From DASQMT01 sp963835735 (GTDB lineage Bacteria; Actinomycetota; Thermoleophilia; Solirubrobacterales; Solirubrobacteraceae): DNA of 64,000 nt. A program made the translations under genes and the position numbers. This document shows, in pieces, positions 17,882 through 25,438 of this stretch; within the stretch, counting starts at the first letter, position 1; each line of letters starts with the position of its first letter. Location of the stretch: positions 1 through 64,000 of the forward strand of contig CAWIGP010000004.1 in assembly GCA_963835735.1 (NCBI GenBank). Direction: 5' to 3'. The notes under the pieces were generated by a model that did no database searches, had not been told where the DNA came from, and was given only the letters and a program-made list of their open reading frames with translations.

Positions 17882-18726
17882 CGCCACGACTCCGATCCAA
17901 GCCCACGCGATTTCTCGCTGTCGCCGTCCTGTGCGGCGCCGCCGCCGCGGCCTCCGGGCTCGGAGGATCGACCATCTCAGACGCCAGCCCCCAGGCAAGC
18001 GCCGCCGGCGAGGAGTCGCCAAAGGACTCGCCGTGGCCGCGCACGAAGGCACTGCGCCCGAATCTGCACGCCGTGCAACGCCAGCTCGCCGACCTTACCG
18101 AGCAGGTCGAGCTCATGGAGCAGTCCGCTGAGGGTTACGAGGACTGGCAGACCTGCCTCAGGTACGTGCCCGTCAACGAGCAGGGCGACCGCGATCGCCA
18201 ATCCGGCTACCTCTACGACGACCGCGACGGCACCGGCGTCGGATACATGGACGGGCTCGCCGTCGACCGCCGACGCCGACCCGGCAGGGAGGACTACATG
18301 TTCATCCACTTCCGCGGAAGCGGGTGCCGGACCGACAACTCCCAACCCGGCGGAACCGCCGAGCCCGCCTCGGTGCACGCGTCCAGCGCACGCACCAGCC
18401 GCCGGCCCAGCCTCAAACGACAGGTGCGGATACTCGAGCGCACGGCCGAGCGCCTGGACAGCAGGGCACAGCAACTGGAGACGATCTCCGAGCGCTTCGA
18501 CGAATGGGAGTCCTGCGTCAGCTGGGTCCCGGTGACCGAGATGGGCGACCCCGACCAGAAGTTCGGCTACCTGTTCGGCCCGACGGGCGGCCCGGCAGGC
18601 TACAGGCCCGCACTGCACGTCGACCGCGCCGACTGGGACGACCCCGACTACATGTTCCTCGCACTCGTCGGCGGCGACCGGCCAGGCCGCGAATGTCAAG
18701 ACGAACCAGGAGAGGCGGTCGACTGA
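17878..18726 (+). CDS. Secreted protein with two copies of an unrecognised coiled-coil/Cys module
   Basis: 282 aa, GTG start overlapping the beta-helix gene. After a signal peptide (residues 1-42) come two similar units. Each has a short coiled coil (LHAVQRQLADLTEQVELMEQ at about 63; LKRQVRILERTAERLDSRA at about 169), a W-x-x-C (Cys93; Cys213), a GYLY/GYLF turn (about 110; 230), a VD (about 129; 248), a DYMF strand (about 139; 257) and a closing Cys (150; 263). The two Cys of each unit probably form a disulfide outside the cell. I know no named domain with this pattern. Confidence 0.65.
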   Translation: MTPRLRSKPTRFLAVAVLCGAAAAASGLGGSTISDASPQASAAGEESPKDSPWPRTKALRPNLHAVQRQLADLTEQVELMEQSAEGYEDWQTCLRYVPVNEQGDRDRQSGYLYDDRDGTGVGYMDGLAVDRRRRPGREDYMFIHFRGSGCRTDNSQPGGTAEPASVHASSARTSRRPSLKRQVRILERTAERLDSRAQQLETISERFDEWESCVSWVPVTEMGDPDQKFGYLFGPTGGPAGYRPALHVDRADWDDPDYMFLALVGGDRPGRECQDEPGEAVD

Positions 18727-18727
18727 C

Positions 18728-19141
18728 ATGCGCCGAGTCCTGACCCTCATATGCGTCTGCACGGCAGCGGGCGCCTGCGCGCCGGCCGCGCTGGCGGGCG
18801 GAGGCGCACCCGACCGCCCGGCGACGCTGCAGGACCGGATCGAGGACCTCCAGCAGGAGATCGAGTCGCTCACCGAAGACATCGAGGACCTGGGCGAACC
18901 GATCGAGGAGTTCGACCTCTTCGACCAATGCGCATACACGATCGGCGTCAGCCAATACGGCACCTGGGGCGGAGACGCCGGCTACCTCTTCGGACCCGGC
19001 GGCCAGCTACGCCGACCCGCGCTCGCCATCGACATGCGCGGCTTCGGAACTCCGCAATACGACTTCCTCGCCTTCCCCGGCGAAGAGCCACCCAGCATCG
19101 AATGCAACGAAGATGCCAACGAGGAATTCATCGACGGCTGA
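18728..19141 (+). CDS. Secreted single-copy version of the coiled-coil/Cys module
   Basis: 137 aa, starting one base after the previous stop. A signal peptide or lipoprotein-like leader (ICVCTAAGACAPAALAG) is followed by an acidic coiled coil (LQDRIEDLQQEIESLTEDI). Then comes the same module as the gene before: F-x-x-C (Cys68), GYLFGPGG (86), a Leu-Ala-Ile-Asp (about 101), a YDFLAF strand (111) and a closing Cys (126). The acidic tail NEDANEEFIDG is extra. It forms an operon with the two genes before it. Confidence 0.65.
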   Translation: MRRVLTLICVCTAAGACAPAALAGGGAPDRPATLQDRIEDLQQEIESLTEDIEDLGEPIEEFDLFDQCAYTIGVSQYGTWGGDAGYLFGPGGQLRRPALAIDMRGFGTPQYDFLAFPGEEPPSIECNEDANEEFIDG

Positions 19142-19169
19142 GCGTCTGCTCCGGCTGGTCCCAGCGGTC

Positions 19170-19183
19170 GGGGCGATCGCCCC
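19170..19183 (+). terminator. Palindrome downstream of the secreted-protein operon
   Basis: GGGGCGATCGCCCC is a perfect 14-bp palindrome 29 bases after the stop codon at 19141. It could form a short GC hairpin with a GATC loop. It has no T-tract, so it may instead be a protein site. Confidence 0.3.
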
Positions 19184-19338
19184 GTGCGCTCCGATGCGGG
19201 ACGCAAATGGATGAGATCCGACGTGGTCCGAGCAGAGGAGTGTCCCCGCGCTTGCAGTTCACGTGATGAGGAATCGCCTTCACCGGCGCCACGTACGACA
19301 GCGACGGGTAGCAGCTCGTCGCGTAACGGAGGGAGATC

Positions 19339-20331
19339 ATGGAGCTCCAAGAGCGGCAGTTTCCACGGTTGGGGAAGCGACCGATCGCATTCGCGGTGGT
19401 CGCCGCCCTTGCCCCGCTGATGCTGGCCTCGGCGGGGCCTGCGCAGGCCAAGCCGATACTCGGGACCAAGGGTCACGATCATATGGTGGGCACCGCCAAG
19501 GCCGAGGTGCTCAAGACTCTTGGCGGCGACGACCGAATCGAGGGCCGCGGTGGCAGAGATGGACTCTGGGGCGGACCCGGCAGGGATCGGCTCTCGGGCG
19601 GGAGCGGCAGCGATCGGCTCTTGGGCGGGCCGGGCGCTGATCGGTTGAACGCCGTCGACGGCCGGCGCGACCGCGTCGTCAGTGGCGGACCGGGCAAGGA
19701 CGTCTGCAGGGTCGACGCCATCGATCGGGCCAGCATCAAAGGCTGCGAGACCGTGAAAATCGGGAGGGCCGGCGGTCCCGGTGGACCCGGCGGTCCCGGC
19801 GGTCCCCCCGGACCCGGCGGTCCCGGCGGACCCCCCGGTCCCGGCGGACCCCCCGGTCCCGGCGGACCCGGCGTTCCCGGCGGTCCCGGCCTGAGCTGCG
19901 CCAGCGAGCCCGAGGACGCCAAGCTCGCGGCCCGCCGCGTGGCGCGGCCTGCGCAAGACGAAGAAGAGGCGCCCCCGACCTTCAGCGAACCGTTCTACGC
20001 CACCACGATCACACTTACCGGCTCGGCCGATGGATTGACCGCGGACGAGCTCCCGATCTCGATCGAGGGCGTGTGCGACGTCCCTAACCAGCTGCTGGCC
20101 GAGGCCGGCCAGCTCGTCGGCGGCAGCGCGGTTGCGCTCATCAGCCCCGGAACGCAGGTCTTCGACGCGGGAGGGCAGCAGCTGACCGGCGCCGCGGCCA
20201 CGACGGCGTTGACCGAGGCTGACACGCTTTCGCTCAAGGCTCAGCTCCAGCGCCCTGCCGGATGGCGGCAGGACGAGGACGGCCAGCCGGTGCCCACCTT
20301 CACAACCAGCCGAGCCGACATAACGGACTGA
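19339..20331 (+). CDS. Secreted protein with RTX-like and collagen-like repeats
   Basis: 330 aa with a strong GGAGGGAG Shine-Dalgarno. The order is: signal peptide ending near AQAKP (residue 38), RTX-like calcium-binding turns at about 40-125 (GGDDRIEGRGGRDGLWGG, GGSGSDRLLGGPGADRL), a Cys pair around 123-136, a collagen-like Gly-Pro-Gly-Gly tract at 145-184, and a C-terminal domain of about 140 residues rich in strands (FYATTITLTGS, VALISPGTQVFDAGGQQ). It is most likely a surface or matrix protein. It lies about 200 bases after the beta-helix/module operon and may belong to the same system. Confidence 0.7.
   Translation: MELQERQFPRLGKRPIAFAVVAALAPLMLASAGPAQAKPILGTKGHDHMVGTAKAEVLKTLGGDDRIEGRGGRDGLWGGPGRDRLSGGSGSDRLLGGPGADRLNAVDGRRDRVVSGGPGKDVCRVDAIDRASIKGCETVKIGRAGGPGGPGGPGGPPGPGGPGGPPGPGGPPGPGGPGVPGGPGLSCASEPEDAKLAARRVARPAQDEEEAPPTFSEPFYATTITLTGSADGLTADELPISIEGVCDVPNQLLAEAGQLVGGSAVALISPGTQVFDAGGQQLTGAAATTALTEADTLSLKAQLQRPAGWRQDEDGQPVPTFTTSRADITD
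19771..19890 (+). repeat. GGTCCCGGC-type repeats coding a collagen-like tract
   Basis: 120 bases built of near-repeats of GGTCCCGGCGG / GGACCCGGCGG, encoding about 40 residues of Gly, Pro and one Val. Tracts like this change length readily by slippage or recombination. Confidence 0.8.
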
Positions 20332-20402
20332 CCCTGCTCAGCGAAGAGGCTGATCAGAAGCGCCCCCCGGTGACAGGAGCTGTCGCGCCGGGATCTGAGG
20401 GA

Positions 20403-20426
20403 GCCGGGGGCTGGAACGCCCCCGGC
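20403..20426. terminator. Shared hairpin between convergent genes
   Basis: GCCGGGGGC / GCCCCCGGC form a perfect 9-bp stem with a 6-nt loop, midway between the stop at 20331 (+) and the stop at 20441 (-). It could serve both strands. Confidence 0.6.
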
Positions 20427-20440
20427 CACCCAACTCAGAT

Positions 20441-21223
20441 TCAGACCGCGAGTTTGTGCCGGCCTGAGCTCGTGGCAGGTGGCAGCTCGCTGTAGTCGGG
20501 CAATGTGACCCGGTCGACGTAGGACTTGGTGCGTGCGATCGCGTCGTGGTCGAACTGCGCGATCCGCGCGGCCATCATGTCGACTTCGGCGTCGAGCTGG
20601 TCGTCGGCCATCACGCGGTTGACGTATCCGTACTGCTCCGCGCGCGGTCCGTCGAGATCGTCGGCGACGAGGAGGATCTCGAGCGCACGACCGCGACCGA
20701 CCAAGCGCGACAGTCGGGCCATCGGAGCGCCGCCGGGGACGACACCGATGCCGACCTCAAACTGGCCGAGCCGCGTATTCTCGCGCGAGGCGAGCCGCAT
20801 ATCGCAGGCGAGCACGAACTCGCTTCCGGCGCCGCGCACGCGTCCGCGGATCGCGGCGATGCTGACCACCGGCGCGCGGGACAGGCGAACGAGAAGGTCG
20901 AGCCACGCCGGCATTCCGGTCGGACCGACGCCCAGCGCCGCGGTGCGGCTGGGATCGTTCTCCACGTCGTAGTCGGCCAGGTAGAAGTCGGGGTTCGCGC
21001 TGTCGAACACGACGACGTTGAGGTCCCGGTCCTGTTCGATCAGGCCGACGAGCTCGGCGAGCTCCGCCACGGTCGTCGCCGTGATCGTGTTGATCGGAGG
21101 ATGCTCGAACGTCACCCGGCAGTAGCTCGGGCTACGCCGATCGATCGTCAGGTGCATCCACGGCTGCGACCAGGCTGCGGAACCGCGGCCGTTGGTGGAT
21201 GCGCTGGGATCAGCCGTGCTCAT
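20441..21223 (-). CDS. Enoyl-CoA hydratase/isomerase-family protein
   Basis: 260 aa; ATG 21223 has GAGGAG 7 nt upstream. Crotonase-fold landmarks are VVVFDSANPDFYLADYD, APVVSIAAIRGRVRGAGSEFVLACDMRLAS (the oxyanion-hole loop) and GVVPGGAPMARLSRLVGRGRALEILL. The first catalytic Glu region reads SEFVLACD as in hydratases, while the second is VVPGG, without Glu, so true hydratase activity is uncertain. It is transcribed away from the MarR gene at 21380, which may control it. Confidence 0.85.
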   Translation of the reverse strand: MSTADPSASTNGRGSAAWSQPWMHLTIDRRSPSYCRVTFEHPPINTITATTVAELAELVGLIEQDRDLNVVVFDSANPDFYLADYDVENDPSRTAALGVGPTGMPAWLDLLVRLSRAPVVSIAAIRGRVRGAGSEFVLACDMRLASRENTRLGQFEVGIGVVPGGAPMARLSRLVGRGRALEILLVADDLDGPRAEQYGYVNRVMADDQLDAEVDMMAARIAQFDHDAIARTKSYVDRVTLPDYSELPPATSSGRHKLAV

Positions 21224-21341
21224 GGCGAACTCCTCGATTTTGACGCTCGCTGACCGCGAAGCCTGACCATCGCGTGTCCACGCGGCGCCCCTGGCGACCC
21301 TGGTCTGCTCCCTGGTCTCGTCGATCCCCGCGGGCGACGCC

Positions 21342-21371
21342 TTGAAACATATCAGTAGACAATATATATTG
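21342..21371 (+). promoter_or_regulatory. Consensus promoter overlapped by a palindromic MarR operator
   Basis: -35 TTGAAA (21342-21347), a 17-bp spacer and -10 TATATT (21365-21370) make one of the best sigma-70-type promoters in the window. The -10 lies inside the perfect 12-bp palindrome CAATATATATTG (21360-21371), with ATG 21380 just after it. The palindrome is AT-rich and typical of MarR sites. Confidence 0.75.
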
Positions 21372-21379
21372 GCAATACG

Positions 21380-21847
21380 ATGCTGGAAGTCACTCGCCAA
21401 TCGGAGCGGTCGGAGCGGATCGCCTACGTCTCGAGCCGGCTGCTCACGCGCGTGGCCTTGCTCACGCGGCTGCTCACCAGCCAGTTGGGCGGCGAGCTGT
21501 CGCGCACGGAGCTGGGTCTGCTGAGCACACTGAGCGGCGGGCCGCGGCGGATCACGGAGCTGGCCGAGCTCGAGCGGCTGAAGCAGCCCACGATGACGCT
21601 GCTGGTCCAGCGCCTGGAACAGGAGGGTCTGGTCAGCCGCGAGCGCCGCGCCGACGACCGGCGAGTCGTCCTGGCCAGCCTGACCGAGGCCGGGAGCCGC
21701 GCGCTCGAGGAGTACCGCGCGCAGGCACGCGCGACGCTCGGCGCCTACCTGGCCGAGATGCCCGACGACCAGGTCGAGGCGCTCGTCGCCGCGACCGAGA
21801 CGCTGGAGCAACTCGTCACCGTCCTTCAGCGCGCGACGCTCAAGTGA
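21380..21847 (+). CDS. MarR-family transcriptional regulator
   Basis: 155 aa. The winged helix runs ELGLLSTLSGGPRRITELAE, LKQPTMTLLVQRLEQEGLVSRERRADDRRVVLASLT, then dimer helices at both ends. It starts 3 nt after the expected transcription start, over an AT-rich palindrome (autoregulation), and is followed after 13 bases by the MFS-Usp gene. The usual arrangement is that a ligand exported by the pump releases the repressor. Confidence 0.92.
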   Translation: MLEVTRQSERSERIAYVSSRLLTRVALLTRLLTSQLGGELSRTELGLLSTLSGGPRRITELAELERLKQPTMTLLVQRLEQEGLVSRERRADDRRVVLASLTEAGSRALEEYRAQARATLGAYLAEMPDDQVEALVAATETLEQLVTVLQRATLK

Positions 21848-21860
21848 ACGCTGGACCCCC

Positions 21861-23552
21861 ATGAAGTTCCTGCGCTCGCAGCCAACCGCCGTCTGGGCCG
21901 TCGCGGCCGCCGCGGTCGTCTCGTTCATGGGGCTCGGACTCGTCGATCCGATCCTGCCGGCGATCGCCCACGATCTGGACGCCTCGCCGAGCGACGTCGA
22001 GCTGCTGTTCACCAGTTACTTCGCGGTCACCGGCGTGGCGATGCTGTTCTCCAGCGTCGTCGCCAGCCGGATCGGCACGAAGCGCACGCTGCTCACCGGG
22101 CTCGCGCTGATCATCGTGTTCAGCGCATTGGCGGGGCTGTCGAACAGCGTCGGCGCGATCGTCGGGCTGCGTGCCGGCTGGGGACTTGGCAACGCGCTGT
22201 TCATCGCGACCGCGCTGGCGGTGATCGTCGGCTCGGCCAGCGGCGGCGTCGCCGGTGCCGTGATGATCTATGAGGCGGCGCTCGGCCTCGGGATCTCGCT
22301 TGGCCCGCTGCTCGGAGGTGAGCTTGGCGCGATCAGCTGGCGCGGCCCGTTCTTCGGCGTCGGCGTGCTGATGGCCATCGGCTTCATCGCGATCGCGCTG
22401 TTCCTGCCGCGGACACCTCCGCCACCCCGCGACGCCCGCGTGTCGGTGCTCGAGCCGCTGCGCGCGCTGCGCCACCGCGCCACGCGGGGCAGCGGCCTGA
22501 CCGCCGCCTTCTACAACTTCGGCTTCTTCACGCTGCTCGGCTACGCACCGTTCCCGCTGGGTCTCGGGATCCACCAGCTCGGCTACACGTTCACCGCCTG
22601 GGGACTGCTGCTCGCCGTGTTCGCCATCTTCGTCGCGCCGTCGCTGTCGCGCCGCTTCAACGACGTACACGCGCTTGCCGGCGCGCTGCTCGGGATCGTC
22701 GTCGTACTCGTCGTGATGGGCGTCGCGCACGCCTCGCAGACCGCGCTGATCGTCTGCGTGATCGGCTCGGGCGCGTTCTTCGGGATCACCAACACGCTGA
22801 TGACGCAGGTCGTGATGGAGTCCTCGCCCGTCGCCCGGCCGATCGCCTCCTCGGCCTACAGCTTCGTGCGCTTCTGCGGCGGCGCGATCGCCCCGTTCAT
22901 CGCCGGAAAGCTCGCCGAACAGGTCAGCGTCCAGGCGCCCTTCTATCTCGGCGCCGCAATGACCGCGATCGCCATCGGCGTGCTGTGGTCCTACCGCACC
23001 GCGCTCGTGCCGGTCGCCGACGCCGCCACGCCCGAGCGCGCCGCAGGCGAGACCGCCGACGAGCACGGCACGCTCGTGATCGCCGTCGGCGGGCCCAGCG
23101 CCCGCGAGGTCTGCGCGATGAGCGTGCCGCTCGCGCGCGCTCGGGCGACACCGGTGCACGTGCTGCACGTGTTCGAGCGCGACGTCGTGGCCGGCGAGGA
23201 CGCCATCGACCTCGAGGCCACCAGCGAAGCGACCGAGCTGCTGGACGCCTGCGTGGCCGAGCTGCGCACGGCCGGGGTCCCAGTCGTCGGCGAGCTCCTG
23301 CACAGCGTCGGCACGCATGCCGACATCGCCGCACGGATCCTCGAGCGCGCCGCGCAGCTCGAAGCGACGACGATCGTGCTCGGACCCGAGACACGGCACG
23401 GCCGGCTCGGTGCCCGCATCAACGCAGTGGTCGCCGGATCCGCGCCGACGCACGTGATCATCCTGCACCCAGCCGCCGGCCCACTCCGCCGGTCCAACGG
23501 CCGCTCGGGCCCCAGCACCCCCGCGCAACTCTGGCGGACAGTCGAAACGTAG
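21861..23552 (+). CDS. MFS exporter fused to a C-terminal universal stress (Usp) domain
   Basis: 563 aa. Residues 1-385 are a 12-helix MFS carrier: LDASPSDVELLFTSYFAV in the first loop, SRIGTKRTLLTGL (motif A), and an antiporter-type helix 5 (IYEAALGLGISLGPLLGGELG). Residues about 400-540 form a Usp-like alpha/beta domain: TLVIAVGGPSAREVCAMSV, ARATPVHVLHVFE, and ATTIVLGPETRHGRLGARINAVVAGSAPTHVIIL with the G-x-x-x-x-G-S type nucleotide loop. The second domain could gate transport by binding ATP. It forms an operon with the MarR gene. Confidence 0.88.
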   Translation: MKFLRSQPTAVWAVAAAAVVSFMGLGLVDPILPAIAHDLDASPSDVELLFTSYFAVTGVAMLFSSVVASRIGTKRTLLTGLALIIVFSALAGLSNSVGAIVGLRAGWGLGNALFIATALAVIVGSASGGVAGAVMIYEAALGLGISLGPLLGGELGAISWRGPFFGVGVLMAIGFIAIALFLPRTPPPPRDARVSVLEPLRALRHRATRGSGLTAAFYNFGFFTLLGYAPFPLGLGIHQLGYTFTAWGLLLAVFAIFVAPSLSRRFNDVHALAGALLGIVVVLVVMGVAHASQTALIVCVIGSGAFFGITNTLMTQVVMESSPVARPIASSAYSFVRFCGGAIAPFIAGKLAEQVSVQAPFYLGAAMTAIAIGVLWSYRTALVPVADAATPERAAGETADEHGTLVIAVGGPSAREVCAMSVPLARARATPVHVLHVFERDVVAGEDAIDLEATSEATELLDACVAELRTAGVPVVGELLHSVGTHADIAARILERAAQLEATTIVLGPETRHGRLGARINAVVAGSAPTHVIILHPAAGPLRRSNGRSGPSTPAQLWRTVET

Positions 23553-23667
23553 CTCCAGATGTAGCGGCGCTCCGTCGAACGACGGATCGAAGAACTCTGC
23601 GGGCTCGCTGTCCCCTCGGACGCGGTTCGTTCGTCGCCTCGACGAACACGACGTCCGAGGAGCAGCA

Positions 23668-24135
23668 ATGTCAACAGTCCAGGCAACAAGCAACAAAGCG
23701 ACGGTCACGCGCTTCCGTGAGGCGATCAACACCGGCGATGCGGAGCTCATCTCGACGACGATCGACGAGGTCTTCCTGCCGGACGTGCTGATCGGCACTC
23801 CCTTGCCCGTTGAAGCGACGGGGGCGCAAGCCATGAAGGAGGTGTTCGGGATGCTCCGGCGGGCCTTCCCCGACCTTCACGTTGCGGTCGAGGATGTGGT
23901 CGAGGAGGGAGACAAGGTCGTCAGCAGGAACGTGGTCACCGGGACCCACCTGGGCGAGTACATGGGGCTCCCGCCGACCGGCAGATCCGTCACGTACAAC
24001 GAGATCTTCTTCCTCCGCTTCGCCAACGGGCGCATCGCGGAGACCTGGGGGATCGTCGACGTCCTCTCGCAGATGCGGCAGCTCGGTGCCATTCCCGGAG
24101 GCCAGGAAACAACCATCCAACCCGTGGAGGACTGA
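23668..24135 (+). CDS. SnoaL-like ester cyclase family protein
   Basis: 155 aa; GAGGAGC precedes ATG 23668. Family marks are VTRFREAINTGDAELISTTIDEVF, a long FPDLHVAVEDVVEEGDKVVSRNVVTGTHLGEYMGLPPTGR and EIFFLRFANGRIAETWGIVDVLSQMRQLG. These are SnoaL/polyketide-cyclase-like proteins of unknown substrate, common as lone genes. It is followed after 2 bases by the AhpD-like gene. Confidence 0.88.
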   Translation: MSTVQATSNKATVTRFREAINTGDAELISTTIDEVFLPDVLIGTPLPVEATGAQAMKEVFGMLRRAFPDLHVAVEDVVEEGDKVVSRNVVTGTHLGEYMGLPPTGRSVTYNEIFFLRFANGRIAETWGIVDVLSQMRQLGAIPGGQETTIQPVED

Positions 24136-24137
24136 TC

Positions 24138-24635
24138 ATGCACGCACGGATCGATAGCCCGGCACTAACCATTCCCGGCGCCTTGAAGGCGCTGCAGGGG
24201 CTGGGCAACGCGGCCAAACAGGGCGGCATCCCCGAGACGACGCTGTATCTCGTCGAGCTGCGCGCCAGCCAGATCAACGGCTGCAGCATCTGCATCGACA
24301 TGCACTCCCGCGAGCTCAAGCACGCGGGCGAACCCGATGAGCGCATCCACACCGTCGCCGCGTGGCGGGAAGTCCCGTACTTCACCGAGGCCGAGCGAGC
24401 CGCGCTGGCGCTGACCGAAGCCGCGACCCGGATCGCCGATCGGCCGGACCCGGTGCCGGACGAGGTCTGGAAGGAGGCGGCAAATCACTACGACGAGGCG
24501 CAACTCGCCGCGCTCGTGCTCGCGATCGCCGCGATCAACGCCTGGAACCGTCTCAACGTGACCACCGGGCAGATCTCAGGCGATTGGGTCGAACAATGGC
24601 TCGCCAACAGCCCGACGACGAGCCAGGCCGCCTGA
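24138..24635 (+). CDS. Carboxymuconolactone decarboxylase/AhpD-like protein
   Basis: 165 aa. The all-helical fold has LVELRASQINGCSICIDMHSRELKHAGEPDERI, with the CxxC redox pair and the His three residues later that define AhpD-type alkylhydroperoxidases. The late AIAAINAWNRLNV helix is also typical. It probably detoxifies peroxides or thiol-oxidising compounds. It is in an operon with the SnoaL-like gene. Confidence 0.9.
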   Translation: MHARIDSPALTIPGALKALQGLGNAAKQGGIPETTLYLVELRASQINGCSICIDMHSRELKHAGEPDERIHTVAAWREVPYFTEAERAALALTEAATRIADRPDPVPDEVWKEAANHYDEAQLAALVLAIAAINAWNRLNVTTGQISGDWVEQWLANSPTTSQAA

Positions 24636-24660
24636 CCCAAGCGGCCGACAGCTTCACCAG

Positions 24661-24734
24661 TGCCCCCGGCAGGACTCGAACCTGCGACCCGCTGCTTAGA
24701 AGGCAGCCGCTCTGTCCAGCTGAGCTACGGGGGC
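24661..24734 (-). tRNA. tRNA-Arg (anticodon TCT)
   Basis: Minus strand from 24734: GCCCCCG acceptor arm pairing with CGGGGGC, D-arm AGCTGGAC, anticodon stem GCTGC / GCAGC around CTTCTAA (TCT at the anticodon position, reading AGA), T-arm GGTTCGAGT, discriminator A. CCA is not encoded. Confidence 0.96.
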
Positions 24735-24762
24735 CCGTGCCCGGACAACAGTAGTGGGCGGT

Positions 24763-25431
24763 TCAGAGCCTGCGGTAGAGCCGCCCGGGTCGGCCGGGGC
24801 CGTCGGAGTGCAGCTCGCCGGTGTCGACGAGCAGCGCTGTCGCCCGCACATCGCGGCGGAAGTTCGCCGCGTCGACCGTCTCGCCGCGCAGCGCCTCGTA
24901 CAGCCGCTGCGCCTGCCCGAGCGTGAACGCCGCCGGCAGCAGCGCGCCGGCCACGCGCAGGAACCAGGTCTTCTCCGTCACCCGCGCGCGCAGGCGCCAG
25001 AGCCCGTCGTCGACGATCGTCTCGTGGTCGAGCGCGAGGTCGGGCAGGTCGTCGATCGCGTGCCAGGACGCCTCGCGCTCGGCCGGCCCCTCCTCGGGCA
25101 GCTCCTCGGGCCGGACCAGCGCGAGGTAGGCGATCGAGGGCAGCCAGCCGCGCGGGTCGCGCCGCGGGTCGCCGTACGTGCGCAGCTGCTCGAGGTGCAC
25201 GGAGCCGACGCCGGTCTTCTCGCGCAGCTTGCGCTCGGCCGTCTGGGCGGGCGACTCCTCCTTCCCGACGAAGCCGCCGGGGAGCGCGAACATCCCGCGC
25301 TGGGGCTCCTCCAGCCGGCGCGCGAGCAGCACGCACAGCCGGTCGCCGACCAGCGTGAAGACGACCGGATCGGCGGTCAGACCGATCGGCGATTCGTAGC
25401 CGGCGCTGTTGCGGGCGGTGATGCGCTCCAC
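24763..25431 (-). CDS. NrtR-like Nudix-fold transcriptional regulator
   Basis: 222 aa, GTG start. The N-terminal Nudix fold (FTLVGDRLCVLLARR, MFALPGGFVGKEESPAQTAERKLREKTGV) is followed by a winged-helix tail (LYEALRGETVDAANFRRDVRA, TGELHSDGPGRPGRLYRRL) as in NrtR regulators of NAD metabolism. In the Nudix box, R-K-L-R-E-K-T-G replaces two of the three catalytic Glu residues with Lys, so it likely senses a nucleotide such as ADP-ribose rather than hydrolysing it. It lies 7 bases after the hydrolase gene, in the same direction. Confidence 0.8.
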   Translation of the reverse strand: MERITARNSAGYESPIGLTADPVVFTLVGDRLCVLLARRLEEPQRGMFALPGGFVGKEESPAQTAERKLREKTGVGSVHLEQLRTYGDPRRDPRGWLPSIAYLALVRPEELPEEGPAEREASWHAIDDLPDLALDHETIVDDGLWRLRARVTEKTWFLRVAGALLPAAFTLGQAQRLYEALRGETVDAANFRRDVRATALLVDTGELHSDGPGRPGRLYRRL

Positions 25432-25438
25432 GAGCGCA

